35,062 nt of DNA from the NCBI GenBank assembly GCA_030432925.1, contig JAUILT010000026.1, forward strand, positions 1-35,062, in the 5' to 3' direction. This DNA is from Bdellovibrionia bacterium. GTDB taxonomy: Bacteria > Bdellovibrionota > Bdellovibrionia > Bdellovibrionales > UBA1609. Positions 6,924 to 15,505 of this stretch are shown here, in pieces. The notes under the pieces are model-generated. The model had not been told where the DNA came from. It searched no databases and worked only from the letters and a program-made list of their open reading frames with translations. The translations under genes and the position numbers were made by a program. The first letter of the stretch is position 1; each line of letters starts with the position of its first letter.

Positions 6924-8318
6924 TTGCCACATAAAGTCTGTTTTTCACATAGCGAATCCTTTCTAGAGGCATCCAGTCTCTCCGACACAGAGGGACGTTC
7001 AACCTCCAGCCGGTATTATTTACCCAAAATGCCTCTTGAAAAAGCAGTTCAAGATTTTTGGCAGAAAGCACAAATCAAGGACGTCAGCCAAATTGTACTG
7101 TCATTAAAGGGCACTCAAACTGTGTTAAAAAAACGACTGGGCAATGCTCCTGCCGTTATTGTCACCGAAGGGTTTGAACACTGGGTTGATATGAATCTCC
7201 CCACTCCAACCCAACAATTCACCCTACAACCAAAAAGAGCTATCTCACCTTTAAATCCGGATTTAATTTTTGGCCTCCATGAGCGAATGGATGCCAAAGG
7301 GAATCCCATACATAAACTCAATGAGAAAGAACTTGAGTTTCTCGTTAGTAAACTAAAAATGAGCCAAGTAGAGACTGTGAGTGTCTGTTTTCTCCACTCA
7401 GATAAAAATTCCAGCCACGAAGTCGCTGTGAAAAAATATTTTGAAGAGCAGGGCTTTCAGGTTTTTTGTAGCTACGAAACAGAGATCTCGGGCAACGAAA
7501 GGGAGCGTTGGCTGGGAGCTATTCTCAATGGATACCTGGAGTCGACAGTCAAAGATCAAATAGATCAGTTTCATTCACTAGAAACTATGAGCCCTCTGAG
7601 AGATAAAGTTGTCATCTCCACGGGTCAAGGTCTACAGCCTCTGCATTCAACCAACTTTTTTTCTACCTTGCTCGGAGATGTTTATCTTCACTCTCAAGTA
7701 TTTTTAAGCCGGTCTTCCCGTTCAGAATCCCTCTTTCACTTTGGACTGGAGGGATGTCATTTACTGCCCAACCCTAAAAAACTCCAATCTCTTTGTCTCA
7801 CAGACCTGGGATATGTTAGCGCCACCTCTCCCAAGCACAAAGTGCTGAGCTGGAGCTTCACCCAACCCCTGAAAACTCTATTTTGGGGTATGGGCCAGCA
7901 AGTTAAAGAAAGCATTGGTTATGAGCCTGGACCCATGTGCTTTGGGCGAGGGCTTCAGCCCACACTTTTAGATTTATTTTTTCTAGAGGGGCTCCTTGTT
8001 GAGATTCCAGCGGTCACTGAGTTCCTCAATAAAAAATGTCACTCCAGAATCTATGATGCCTTAAGCTCCATGATAAAGGATTTAAAGCAAGAATTCCTTG
8101 ATAAAGATCTCTTGCAGTCCACACTTCGACTGGCGTTATTTGAGTTGGCCTCTGAGGTTTCCCTTATCAGTCATCCGGTATTTTCTGGACCCCTAGCTAA
8201 AGCCATGAAGTTAGCTCTAGAAAAACACTATGGTCTTGAAGGGATTCAGCTGATCGAAGATTTTCAGTTTCCATCATTGGCAGCTTTAAAAAGCCTAAAG
8301 GGAGGGAGCCTAAAATGA
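6924..8318 (+). CDS. Hydantoinase/oxoprolinase A-like protein, shortened and eroded
   Basis: 464 aa, resembling HyuA/5-oxoprolinase A subunits, which use ATP to open cyclic amides. The match is clearest in VSVCFLHSDKNSSHEVAV, ERERWLGAILNGYL and EPGPMCFGRGLQPTLLDL, the family's PGPxCYGRGGxPTxTD site. Typical HyuA is about 650-700 aa. Here the N-terminal glycine-rich GxDxGGTFTD loop and the central GGTSTD loop, both ATP-binding, are missing, so it is probably not an ordinary ATPase. The start is TTG 6924 with AGGGA upstream; ATG 7030 is an alternative. It overlaps the B-like gene by 4 nt (ATGA) and is divergent from hisC across a 75-bp gap. The frame is open throughout, so this is not a simple pseudogene. 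Confidence 0.72.
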   Translation: MPHKVCFSHSESFLEASSLSDTEGRSTSSRYYLPKMPLEKAVQDFWQKAQIKDVSQIVLSLKGTQTVLKKRLGNAPAVIVTEGFEHWVDMNLPTPTQQFTLQPKRAISPLNPDLIFGLHERMDAKGNPIHKLNEKELEFLVSKLKMSQVETVSVCFLHSDKNSSHEVAVKKYFEEQGFQVFCSYETEISGNERERWLGAILNGYLESTVKDQIDQFHSLETMSPLRDKVVISTGQGLQPLHSTNFFSTLLGDVYLHSQVFLSRSSRSESLFHFGLEGCHLLPNPKKLQSLCLTDLGYVSATSPKHKVLSWSFTQPLKTLFWGMGQQVKESIGYEPGPMCFGRGLQPTLLDLFFLEGLLVEIPAVTEFLNKKCHSRIYDALSSMIKDLKQEFLDKDLLQSTLRLALFELASEVSLISHPVFSGPLAKAMKLALEKHYGLEGIQLIEDFQFPSLAALKSLKGGSLK

Positions 8319-9808
8319 ACCGATATTTCTCCAGTGCTCTTCTCAACCAGGTCTTTAGCTCCTGCCTTGCTGACTTTCACAGTGCTGCTCTAGTAGATAC
8401 TGAAGGACAACCCCTTTATATCAAATACCAAAACCTGACTGATATTGGAACCTATCCAGCAGCGACTGCAACCAGTAGCCAGTATATAAAACTTGCCGAT
8501 GGAGAAATTGTTATTCTCAACGACCCTTACAGTGGGGGAGCTATTCTCTCCACTATGACTCTAATTATGGCTATAGAGGTCCCATTTGGACCACGTAAAA
8601 TAGATATTACACCTATTTATTTATCCACACGAGTAGCGTTCAAGCCTAAGACCATTAACTCAGAAAGTGTCGAACAAGAGGGCATTCGTATTCCTCCCAC
8701 CCCCATTTATCAGAACGGAGAAATGAACCTACAGCTCTTGCAGATCATCAATGAACACCCTCAGTGCCCCCAAAATTTTTCTGACTCTATTCAATCTGCT
8801 GTTCAGGACATGAACCTGGCCAGCGAACGGTTAAAAAATGACATCCAATTGTCCCAAGTCAAGTTTAGTAAAAAAAATTTGATAGAGTTTCACAATACTG
8901 CTGAGGAGCGAGCACGCAGTATTGTTTCTGAAATAACTATTGGAGAGGCTCTCACAGAGGTCAGCCTGGGCAATGCGAACGAAAAGCTATGTCTAAAAGT
9001 GGAGGTTCTTGAAGACAAAGTGATTTTTGATTTCACAAAAACAACTCCTTCCAAGACCCTTCATCTGACAGATTCTGCCGTCATTGGAGCCTGTACTGGT
9101 GCTTTACTTTCCTGCCTGAATGCAGAGCTTCCAATGAATGCTGGTGTCATGAGATGCCTGGATGTCATTACCCCCAAGGGGAGTATGGTGAACGCCAAAT
9201 ATCCAGAGTCTGTTTTTCTAGGACTGACTGATGGAGTCGCCCTAGTGGCCTCTACGGTGATTCAACTCATTGGTGAAATTGACCCGAGAAGAAAAATAGC
9301 CCAATCCGGATTTTCTCAGTGCTCCGTTGAGGTGGATTTCAAACAGAATGCTCACTATTTTGAATCCCTAGAGTCCGGTGTGGCAGCCTCTGAGGATTAC
9401 CATGGACTTCCTGGTTTTGACCTTTGGAAACGCAGTCATTTGACTCCTTCCGTAGAGACTGTGGAAGAGCTTTTACCCATACGCATTGTGTCCACTGGCT
9501 ATCGACAAAACTCCGGAGGCAGTGGTCACAGAAAAGGCGGTGATGGCGTCACCCGAATCATCGAGGTACTAGAAGACGGTCAACTGACTTGGGCTATTTC
9601 TCCTCCCAAGTCCAAACCAGAAGGCGTGAGGGGAGGTAAAGCGGCCAGCCCAGCGGAAATCTTTATCCAGTCACCGGGAAGCTCCAAAGAAAAACTCAAT
9701 CTAATAGGAACTCGGAGTATTAAAGCCAAAGATCATATAATAATGAACTCTGCTGGTGGTGGTGGATTCGGCGAACTCGATCGCTTAACTACTGGCGAAA
9801 CCTATTAA
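8315..9808 (+). CDS. Hydantoinase/oxoprolinase B-like protein
   Basis: 497 aa, matching the HyuB half of hydantoinase/acetone-carboxylase-type enzymes. NDPYSGGA stands for the family NDPYxGGTH motif, but the following His-rich part is replaced by ILSTMT. SGGSGHRKGGDG near residue 408 and the final SAGGGGFGELDR match the C-terminal family signatures (GxGxxRGGxG and PGGGGYG). In the middle, DFTKTTPSKTLHLTDSA takes the place of the usual DFxGTxxQ region. The ATG overlaps the A-like stop as ATGA, indicating translational coupling and a probable two-subunit complex. The gene ends 3 bp from the stop of the convergent threonine dehydratase. Loss of the His residue near NDPYxGG, as in its partner, argues for altered or lost catalysis. 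Confidence 0.8.
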   Translation: MNRYFSSALLNQVFSSCLADFHSAALVDTEGQPLYIKYQNLTDIGTYPAATATSSQYIKLADGEIVILNDPYSGGAILSTMTLIMAIEVPFGPRKIDITPIYLSTRVAFKPKTINSESVEQEGIRIPPTPIYQNGEMNLQLLQIINEHPQCPQNFSDSIQSAVQDMNLASERLKNDIQLSQVKFSKKNLIEFHNTAEERARSIVSEITIGEALTEVSLGNANEKLCLKVEVLEDKVIFDFTKTTPSKTLHLTDSAVIGACTGALLSCLNAELPMNAGVMRCLDVITPKGSMVNAKYPESVFLGLTDGVALVASTVIQLIGEIDPRRKIAQSGFSQCSVEVDFKQNAHYFESLESGVAASEDYHGLPGFDLWKRSHLTPSVETVEELLPIRIVSTGYRQNSGGSGHRKGGDGVTRIIEVLEDGQLTWAISPPKSKPEGVRGGKAASPAEIFIQSPGSSKEKLNLIGTRSIKAKDHIIMNSAGGGGFGELDRLTTGETY

Positions 9809-9811
9809 AAA

Positions 9812-11023
9812 TTATAATATCAATTGGGCACCGGACTCTTTTAATGCAGACACCACTTTGTTGACATGCTCTATGCCCCGACACTCCAAAAGAAAATCAA
9901 TCTGGGTTTCATTGATGGCAATGTTTGGAGACAACCGATCATGTTGCACTTGAATGATGTTGGCCTTGGCTTTAGCAATCAAGGTGGTCAGGCTTTGCAA
10001 GACCCCCGGCTGATCCTTTACAACCACTGAGATCCGAGCCACTCGGCCAATCTGTGATAACCCTTTTTCAATGATTTTGGAGATAATATTAAGGTCAATG
10101 TTCCCACCACATAACAGTACACAGCAATTATCACCTAACTGCCATTGATCTTTCATTTTCAAAGCCGCAGCCAAACCAGTGGCACCAGCCCCTTCGACAA
10201 CAGTTTTTGCCCTTTCCATCAAAAACACAATGGACGAGGCGATCTCACTCTCAGAAACCATAACGATATCATCTACATTGGGTTTAATGTATTCTCGTAG
10301 AATAGCTTCATTGGGCTTTTTCACTGCAAGGCCATCAGCCAGTGTTGGCTTTTTCTCACTTAGATCATATTGAGAACCATGAAAAAGATGATACATACCC
10401 GGAATATTTTCAGGGACCACTCCATAAACTTTCAACTTGGGATTAATGGTCTTCAATGCTACAGAAATTCCAGAGATCAAACCTCCACCACCTATGGGAA
10501 TGATCATGGAATCCAGATTTTTTACCTGCTCCATAACCTCCAGAGCAATGGTTCCTTGACCAGCCATGACCAGAGGATCATCAAATGGATGTACAAACAC
10601 ATATCCTTTTTCTGCTTCCAGTTCCTTGGCGCGATTGAAACTCTCATCAAAAATCTCACCGTAAAGAATGACTTCGGCTCCATATTGCTGAGTTGCTACG
10701 GCTTTCACAAGCGGGGAGTTTTCTGGCATCACAATATGTGCTTGAGTTCCCAGCGCAGTGGCACTAAAGGCTACACCTTGAGCATGATTGCCAGCGGAAC
10801 AAGCCACAATCCCTTTTTTCAAACTCGCAGCATCCAGCATAGAAATTTTGTTCATAGCCCCACGGATTTTAAAGCTACCTGTACGTTGTTCATTCTCATG
10901 TTTGAAATAAATGTTGGTTTTCAATAGGTGACTTGCGCTCCGTGAAAGCCCACATTGAGTCAACTGGACATGTCTCTGAACCCTCAGACGAGCCTCTTCA
11001 ATATCTTTAAGTGTGATCTTCAT
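9812..11023 (-). CDS. ilvA: Threonine dehydratase with C-terminal ACT domain
   Basis: PLP enzyme converting L-threonine to 2-oxobutanoate and ammonia, feeding isoleucine synthesis or catabolism. From ATG 11023 it is 403 aa, the common length for the short form with one ACT domain. The PLP Lys52 lies in SFKIRGA, CSAGNHAQGVA is at 75-85, and the phosphate-binding GGGG loop is at 178-181. An ACT domain (about 330-400, from ARISVVVKDQPGVL) is the likely allosteric site. An upstream in-frame TTG at 11047 has no ribosome site and overlaps the preceding gene, so I prefer the ATG, 8 nt after the zinc-ribbon stop. It could be named tdcB in some annotations. The catabolic/anabolic distinction cannot be made here. 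Confidence 0.93.
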   Translation of the reverse strand: MKITLKDIEEARLRVQRHVQLTQCGLSRSASHLLKTNIYFKHENEQRTGSFKIRGAMNKISMLDAASLKKGIVACSAGNHAQGVAFSATALGTQAHIVMPENSPLVKAVATQQYGAEVILYGEIFDESFNRAKELEAEKGYVFVHPFDDPLVMAGQGTIALEVMEQVKNLDSMIIPIGGGGLISGISVALKTINPKLKVYGVVPENIPGMYHLFHGSQYDLSEKKPTLADGLAVKKPNEAILREYIKPNVDDIVMVSESEIASSIVFLMERAKTVVEGAGATGLAAALKMKDQWQLGDNCCVLLCGGNIDLNIISKIIEKGLSQIGRVARISVVVKDQPGVLQSLTTLIAKAKANIIQVQHDRLSPNIAINETQIDFLLECRGIEHVNKVVSALKESGAQLIL

Positions 11024-11031
11024 ACAGACAA

Positions 11032-11259
11032 TTAAAGCTGTTCCCAAGACACGGTCAAGCCATGAATGGGAGAAAACTCGCCGTCCATTAAAGGGGGCCT
11101 CAAGTGCATATCAGATAAAACGACTTTTGTCTGATCATCAAAGTAAAAGAAGGGCGCCAAAGCCTTATTACAATGAGAACACTTCTTCACCGGCTCCTGC
11201 TTTTGCTCGGTCACTGTTCCACAAATGTGGCACTTGCGTAAATGAATGAGTAACGCCAT
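11032..11259 (-). CDS. Small zinc-ribbon protein
   Basis: A 75-aa protein starting MALLIHLRK with two Cys pairs, CHIC and CSHC, 15-20 residues apart, typical of a treble-clef or zinc-ribbon fold that binds one zinc. The rest is hydrophobic/aromatic (APFFYFDD) and ends GLTVSWEQL. Upstream in-frame starts exist at 11280 (MSRRT), 11298 and GTG 11319. I chose 11259 because GGAGA lies 9 nt upstream and zinc ribbons usually begin close to the first knuckle. The stop is 8 nt before the threonine dehydratase ATG, so the two are probably cotranscribed and coupled. The function is unknown. Confidence 0.65.
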   Translation of the reverse strand: MALLIHLRKCHICGTVTEQKQEPVKKCSHCNKALAPFFYFDDQTKVVLSDMHLRPPLMDGEFSPIHGLTVSWEQL

Positions 11260-11432
11260 AACAATGGTTCTCCGTGACATTTTCGCTCTTAAACCCATTG
11301 AACTTAAAAAATAGACCACACAGACTCCCTAGAGAATACCACAACTCGACCATGGTCCATAGAAGTGATTTGAGACACCGACTTCTGTTTTGCGTAAAGA
11401 CATCAGTCAATTATGCATCGCGTCTAGATTCT

Positions 11433-11447
11433 TGGGAATCATTCCCA
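11433..11447. promoter_or_regulatory. 15-bp palindrome in the 11.26-11.57 kb gap
   Basis: TGGGAAT-C-ATTCCCA is a perfect palindrome with a single central base, in the roughly 310-bp gap upstream of the zinc-ribbon gene and downstream of the barrel-protein gene. It could be an operator for a dimeric repressor or a short hairpin. The rest of the gap (11260-11568) shows no convincing gene or promoter. Long frames there on the plus strand have unlikely composition. Confidence 0.3.
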
Positions 11448-11568
11448 TCTCTTAGTGTGAATAGTCATTGGACAGAAGTTTTTAGGCCATTCATTTTTTT
11501 TCTGTTTGTCCAGCTTTGGAGCCTAATAAACCCGCCGAAGTCTCATTACGAACAGGAAGAAACTCCAC

Positions 11569-12246
11569 TTAAAAGTAAGAACCAATTCCTGCGCCCAGGG
11601 TCACCCCAGTGGAGGTTATCTCAGCACTGTTGGCTTTTAGGGTGGAGTAATCAAAACGAAGTTCACCAATAAGAGCTACATGATCATTTATAGGAAACCA
11701 ACGGGCTCCCGCTGCTACACCCAGTTTTACGCCATCCCTCTTAACGTTCTCAGAGTCTTGAGAAATCAATGCCATTGAAGGGCCTGCATAGGGAACAAGT
11801 TCAGCTCCCGGTTTGTTGTCCTTAAAGTTAAAGTGATAAAATCCACCCAATGCAACTGTGGTTGTTTGTTCATCGTCCACAGTGCTAATCAGGTATGAAG
11901 TTTCTGGCCCAAATTCATGCTTCCTAAAGTTGAAACCAAACTTCAAGGCTGTAGAGAGTAATCCGTGCTCTACTTTCTGTGTCACACCAGAACTTTCTGT
12001 GGATTCAGATGTCTGTCCATAAGACGCCTGAAGGACTATGGAGTATTGCCTCTGGCCATTTCCATCCAGCCCCTTTTCCTGCCACACCCCTTGGTCAATA
12101 CGAATGATATCCCCTTTTTTATATTTCAGGTGTTTAGGAAAGCGAACAATGCCCTTACTTCCTTTAACCTTAATAACTCGAATATACTCGGCCGCAATTG
12201 CCGAAAGTCCCATAGAAAAAATAACTAATAACAGAAGAGCCTTCAT
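11569..12246 (-). CDS. Predicted outer-membrane beta-barrel protein
   Basis: A 225-aa exported protein. Residues 1-19 form a Sec signal peptide (MKALLLLVIFSMG, cleavage near AIAA). Residues 20-60 form a small basic domain rich in Lys (IRVIKVKGSKGIVRF). From about residue 68 the chain has alternating polar and aromatic strands with Gly turns and ends in Phe (GAGIGSYF), as expected for a C-terminal beta-signal read by BamA. About eight strands are plausible, similar to small OmpA/OmpW-like barrels. The ATG at 12246 is preceded in frame by TTG, which I disregard. The methyltransferase-like gene is 43 bp upstream on the same strand. The precise family is unknown. Confidence 0.7.
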   Translation of the reverse strand: MKALLLLVIFSMGLSAIAAEYIRVIKVKGSKGIVRFPKHLKYKKGDIIRIDQGVWQEKGLDGNGQRQYSIVLQASYGQTSESTESSGVTQKVEHGLLSTALKFGFNFRKHEFGPETSYLISTVDDEQTTTVALGGFYHFNFKDNKPGAELVPYAGPSMALISQDSENVKRDGVKLGVAAGARWFPINDHVALIGELRFDYSTLKANSAEITSTGVTLGAGIGSYF

Positions 12247-12289
12247 CAACTAAAAGCCTACCCAAAAACTGATTGTATTGCGAGGGTTT

Positions 12290-13126
12290 TCAGTCTGAAG
12301 CCAAAGGTCTAGGGATGGTACGCCGAACTACGACCCTATGATAGCTGTGGTTTTGAGAAATCACCACGGGCTCTCCAATTGTTTCACGAAGATCCTGTAT
12401 AACCTTATCATACTCAGAGCCAGAAGACTTTCCACCAAATCGACTCACAACAACGTCCGAAGTCTCAAGCTCCATATCACGAACAGATAAGTCTAAAATC
12501 AGAACGCCACCCATATTTAAACTAGATATTATTGAAGACCTATAAACATCGTAGGGAAAAAGGTAACCCAGGCCACGAAAAGAGGTGATAATATCATAGT
12601 TTTCCCGAGTAACCTCTGGCGCACCAGGTTCAAAAGTTTGAATTTTTACAGCTTTAGAATTTCTCATAATGAGGTCTTTAGCCATTTGAATTATGTTAAA
12701 ACCTCCTTTTTCTACCTTATCTATTAAGGTTAATTGAGCTTTGGGATGGTTTCTAGCAATCAAAATATCAATGCCACCGATGCCACTCCCAATATCCAAA
12801 ACTGATGGAGAGTCAAAATCCTGGAGAAAGTCTTTAATGAGAATCCAGTCTTTGTAGACTCGCCCTGAAAAATAGGCATGAGTTCTTGAGCCATACCCCA
12901 TTCCTGTTAAGTAATTTGTGTAGGCGGGGTTCGACTCTAGAAAACGAATGACTTCGGAGGGAATATCTAGACTTTGATAAAAAGACGTCGGCTCACTGTT
13001 TCGTGAAATGATATCTGCACAGTTTGGAGTGGCAACACTCTTATGCGAAGCTAAGATACAATAAAGAGAAAAAACAAGGCTCAAAATCAACTGTTTTGAA
13101 TGGTATAAGAAAGCCGATCGATACAT
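12290..13126 (-). CDS. Class I methyltransferase-fold protein with apparent signal peptide
   Basis: 278 aa. The core is a Rossmann-type SAM-binding fold. Motif I is VLDIGSGIGGID at 109-120, an acidic residue at the end of beta-2 is D136 in LTLIDK, and a third strand-loop is ITSFRGLGYLF near 180. Unusually, the N-terminus looks exported: basic/neutral residues 1-12, a hydrophobic run at about 13-27, then a possible cleavage after KSVA (residue 32). There is no lipobox. Methyltransferases need SAM, which is cytoplasmic, so the protein may act in another cell, be membrane-tethered, or use the fold for another purpose. The ATG at 13126 has no clear SD. Residues 33-105 are not recognised. Confidence 0.7.
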   Translation of the reverse strand: MYRSAFLYHSKQLILSLVFSLYCILASHKSVATPNCADIISRNSEPTSFYQSLDIPSEVIRFLESNPAYTNYLTGMGYGSRTHAYFSGRVYKDWILIKDFLQDFDSPSVLDIGSGIGGIDILIARNHPKAQLTLIDKVEKGGFNIIQMAKDLIMRNSKAVKIQTFEPGAPEVTRENYDIITSFRGLGYLFPYDVYRSSIISSLNMGGVLILDLSVRDMELETSDVVVSRFGGKSSGSEYDKVIQDLRETIGEPVVISQNHSYHRVVVRRTIPRPLASD

Positions 13127-13300
13127 TCAGCCACGATACTTTAAAAGGCTATTTTTTGATAGTCGGCACCATCTCTGTAAAAAGAAGTGAACTTTGTTGT
13201 CAAAAATAGGCAACGAATCTAATGAACCCCGCCTTATTTATCAGAAAAAGTGTAAGAATTACAAGAAACTTGAGGTAAAGAGCCTTTCGCCGTCCTCAGG
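13127..13300. other. Upstream region of the methyltransferase-fold gene
   Basis: No coding frame of note. It holds AT-rich sequence and one isolated TTGTCAAAA (13197-13205), resembling the TetR-gene operator core; by itself this may be chance. I could not choose a promoter with confidence. Confidence 0.3.
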
Positions 13301-13467
13301 CTAGTGTCGTAACCAATAAAATTTTTCACCGGCAGCGCAGGAATTTTTGAGTAAATTCAATGCGAGACGACGAAGGACTGGCCAGAAGCCAATTCGAGGA
13401 GGAACAAATTGGAGTTGCTTAAAAATAACCAGCTGGGGGTGAAAAATTTTATTGGTTACGACACTAG
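13301..13467. mobile_element. 167-bp MITE-like palindromic element
   Basis: Perfect 30-bp terminal inverted repeats (13301-13330 and 13438-13467) begin CTAGTGTCG and end CGACACTAG, enclosing 107 bp with no open frame. The complementarity continues imperfectly inward (CAGC and TTTTT blocks), so the whole unit could fold into one long hairpin. Perfect TIRs, small size and absence of a gene fit a miniature inverted-repeat transposable element. The four terminal bases CTAG are at both ends and may be the target site. The right end supplies the TAG stop codon of tpiA. No second copy is in this window. Confidence 0.7.
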
Positions 13468-14222
13468 TCGACCTCTTGACCTTGCCTCCAAATACTCACA
13501 AAAGACTCCACCTTTAGTGAAGCTCCTCCCACAAGAAAACCATTCACGTGGGGCTGTGCCCCCAGTTCTCTAGCATTTTCAGGCTTCACACTTCCCCCGT
13601 ACAACACAGGAACTTTCTCACTCTTTCCAGGAAAGATTTGCTCCAGTTGAGTTTTAAGTGCTTTATGAGCCTCTTCCACCTGTTCTGACCTGGCAACCTC
13701 ACCAGTGCCAATGGCCCAGACGGGTTCGTAAGCCACCCAAAAAGTATGGATGAAGTCCCAACCCTTTAAAGCGATTCTTAACTGTTCACAAATCACATCC
13801 AGAGTTTTTTCTGCCTTCCTCTCGTCGAGAGTCTCACCAACACAAATCACAGGAGTGAGACCGACCTGAGCGGCTGTCTGCATTTTCTTTTGCGTATCTT
13901 CATTTGTTTCATTGAACAATAACCTTCGCTCGCTGTGGCCAACCAGCACATGGGTGGCCTTCATTTCTTTGAGCACAGCTGCAGAGTTTTCTCCTGTGAA
14001 CGCTCCTGAGGTCTCCCAGTGAATATTTTGCGCTCCCCAATTCAACCCCTCCAAAAGCTCATTTCCAGATAGCTGATGAAGCGTGAGTGCGGGTAAGAAT
14101 AAGGCAAAGTTAGATCGTTCACTAATACTTACCGCTGAAGCAAAGTCTTTGAGAAAAGCATTTGTAACTTCGGGACCATGATTCATTTTCCAGTTTCCAG
14201 CACAAATAAGTTTTGAAGACAT
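13464..14222 (-). CDS. tpiA: Triose-phosphate isomerase
   Basis: Interconverts glyceraldehyde 3-phosphate and dihydroxyacetone phosphate in glycolysis. Its 252 aa is the normal length. Catalytic residues are visible: Lys12 in GNWKMN, His96 in VGHSERR and Glu166 in AYEPVWAIGTG. The phosphate-binding YGGSVKPEN and GFLVGGAS segments are present. ATG 14222 follows AAAGG. It is the last gene of gap-pgk-tpiA, 25 bp after pgk. The stop codon TAG lies in the terminal CTAG of the adjacent palindromic element, so the insertion may have trimmed or altered the last residues (RQGQEVD). Confidence 0.97.
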   Translation of the reverse strand: MSSKLICAGNWKMNHGPEVTNAFLKDFASAVSISERSNFALFLPALTLHQLSGNELLEGLNWGAQNIHWETSGAFTGENSAAVLKEMKATHVLVGHSERRLLFNETNEDTQKKMQTAAQVGLTPVICVGETLDERKAEKTLDVICEQLRIALKGWDFIHTFWVAYEPVWAIGTGEVARSEQVEEAHKALKTQLEQIFPGKSEKVPVLYGGSVKPENARELGAQPHVNGFLVGGASLKVESFVSIWRQGQEVD

Positions 14223-14247
14223 AAGTAACCTTTCTCAATTTTTATGA

Positions 14248-15504
14248 TCAATCTACTTTGGGAGTACTTGGTAAATACTCACCGTCTGTATTTTCAGAAC
14301 GCTTGGCCGGCCTTAAGGCCTCAATACCTGGCAGACGACCTCCTTGAAGATATTCAAGACTGGCGCCTCCCCCCGTAGAAATATGCGACATCTCATTGGC
14401 AAAGCCACTGGCTTTGGCAGCTGCAGCGGAGTCTCCTCCTCCAACAATGCTCACTCCCTTGTTAGTGGCCACAGCTTTCGCAATAGCAAAAGTGCCCTTG
14501 GAGTACTCTGGCGTTTCAAAGACACCCATAGGACCATTCCAGAAAATGGTTTTTGCAGAAGAAATGAACTCAGCATAAAGGGCTTGTGTTTTTGGCCCAA
14601 TATCCACAGCCATCCAACCATCATCAATCGCAGCGCTATTCGTCTCACGCAGACTTTTCACCTCTGTGAACCCCGTCACCACCCGGTGATCCACAGGTAA
14701 TAGAATTCTTTTACCTCTGGCTTCCATTCGCTGAATCAAGCTACCAGCAAATTTGATTTTGTCCTTTTCCACCAGTGAGCCACCAATGGCGATTTTTTGA
14801 GAAGCAAGAAATGTGTAGGCCATGGCTCCACCGATCACCAGAATATCAACCTTATCAATAAGCTTTTCAATCACTACAATTTTGTCACTGACTTTAGCTC
14901 CGCCCAGGATGGCCACAAAAGGAGGTAGCCCCCCCTCTTTCACCAAGTCCAACATTTCGATTTCCTTTTTCATCAGAAACCCAAGCCCTCGGTTTTTGAC
15001 CTCACAAGGAAGACCAACAACGCTCATGTGCTTGCGATGACTAGCGCCAAAAGCATCATTGATATAAATGTCAATATAAGAAGCTATCACCTGAGCCAGC
15101 TCAGGATCATTTTTAGTTTCTCCTTCATCAAAACGTAGGTTTTCAAATAAAATGATTTGGTTGGACTTCAGTCCTTGAAACAAAGCTTTTGCCGCATCTC
15201 CTCGCAAATCATCGACGAACATCACCTCACACTCTAAAACCGAGTTCAAATACCGAGCGACTGGCTCCAAACTCAGCTTTATTTTATCCTCTTCTGTTTT
15301 AGGCCGTCCCAAATGAGAGGCGATGACCAACTTGGCCCCTTGAGACAAAGCATACCTAATGGTGGGCAAGGCCGCTTGAATGCGGCTGTCATCGGCAATC
15401 TCACCATCTTTTAAAGGCACATTGAGGTCCAATCGCATGAAGACACGCTTATCATCTAGCTCAAAATCCTCAATGGATCGAATTCCGACGAGAGATTTGG
15501 ACAT
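14248..15504 (-). CDS. pgk: Phosphoglycerate kinase
   Basis: Transfers phosphate from 1,3-bisphosphoglycerate to ADP. From ATG 15504 it is 418 aa, close to the family norm of about 390-415. Motifs: [12 protein letters not shown] and SHLGRPK (substrate binding), [29 protein letters not shown], and nucleotide-binding GGGDSAAA and STGGGASLE. The frame is open upstream to 15606 but that part overlaps gap and is not homologous. ATG 15504 is 1 nt from the gap stop, with AAAGGA upstream inside gap. The C-terminal tail after GIEALRP (about 20 residues) is longer than usual and polar. Confidence 0.97.
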   Translation of the reverse strand: MSKSLVGIRSIEDFELDDKRVFMRLDLNVPLKDGEIADDSRIQAALPTIRYALSQGAKLVIASHLGRPKTEEDKIKLSLEPVARYLNSVLECEVMFVDDLRGDAAKALFQGLKSNQIILFENLRFDEGETKNDPELAQVIASYIDIYINDAFGASHRKHMSVVGLPCEVKNRGLGFLMKKEIEMLDLVKEGGLPPFVAILGGAKVSDKIVVIEKLIDKVDILVIGGAMAYTFLASQKIAIGGSLVEKDKIKFAGSLIQRMEARGKRILLPVDHRVVTGFTEVKSLRETNSAAIDDGWMAVDIGPKTQALYAEFISSAKTIFWNGPMGVFETPEYSKGTFAIAKAVATNKGVSIVGGGDSAAAAKASGFANEMSHISTGGGASLEYLQGGRLPGIEALRPAKRSENTDGEYLPSTPKVD

Positions 15505-15505
15505 C

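Noticed and set aside
10370-10927. 185-codon plus-strand frame inside the threonine dehydratase gene
   Set aside because: It is antisense to a clear enzyme gene, and its sequence reflects the complementary codons of conserved motifs.
11274-11672. 132-codon plus-strand frame across the gap upstream of the zinc-ribbon gene
   Set aside because: Composition is unlike neighbouring proteins, it overlaps the 3' end of the barrel-protein gene and the zinc-ribbon 5' end, and it has no ribosome site or family pattern.
13197-13205. Additional TetR-type operator upstream of the methyltransferase-fold gene
   Set aside because: A single TTGTCAAAA without an inverted partner at 20 bp; chance occurrence is likely.
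13301-13467. CRISPR array or integron attC site
   Set aside because: Only one pair of inverted arms, no regularly spaced direct repeats, and no integrase or cas gene.
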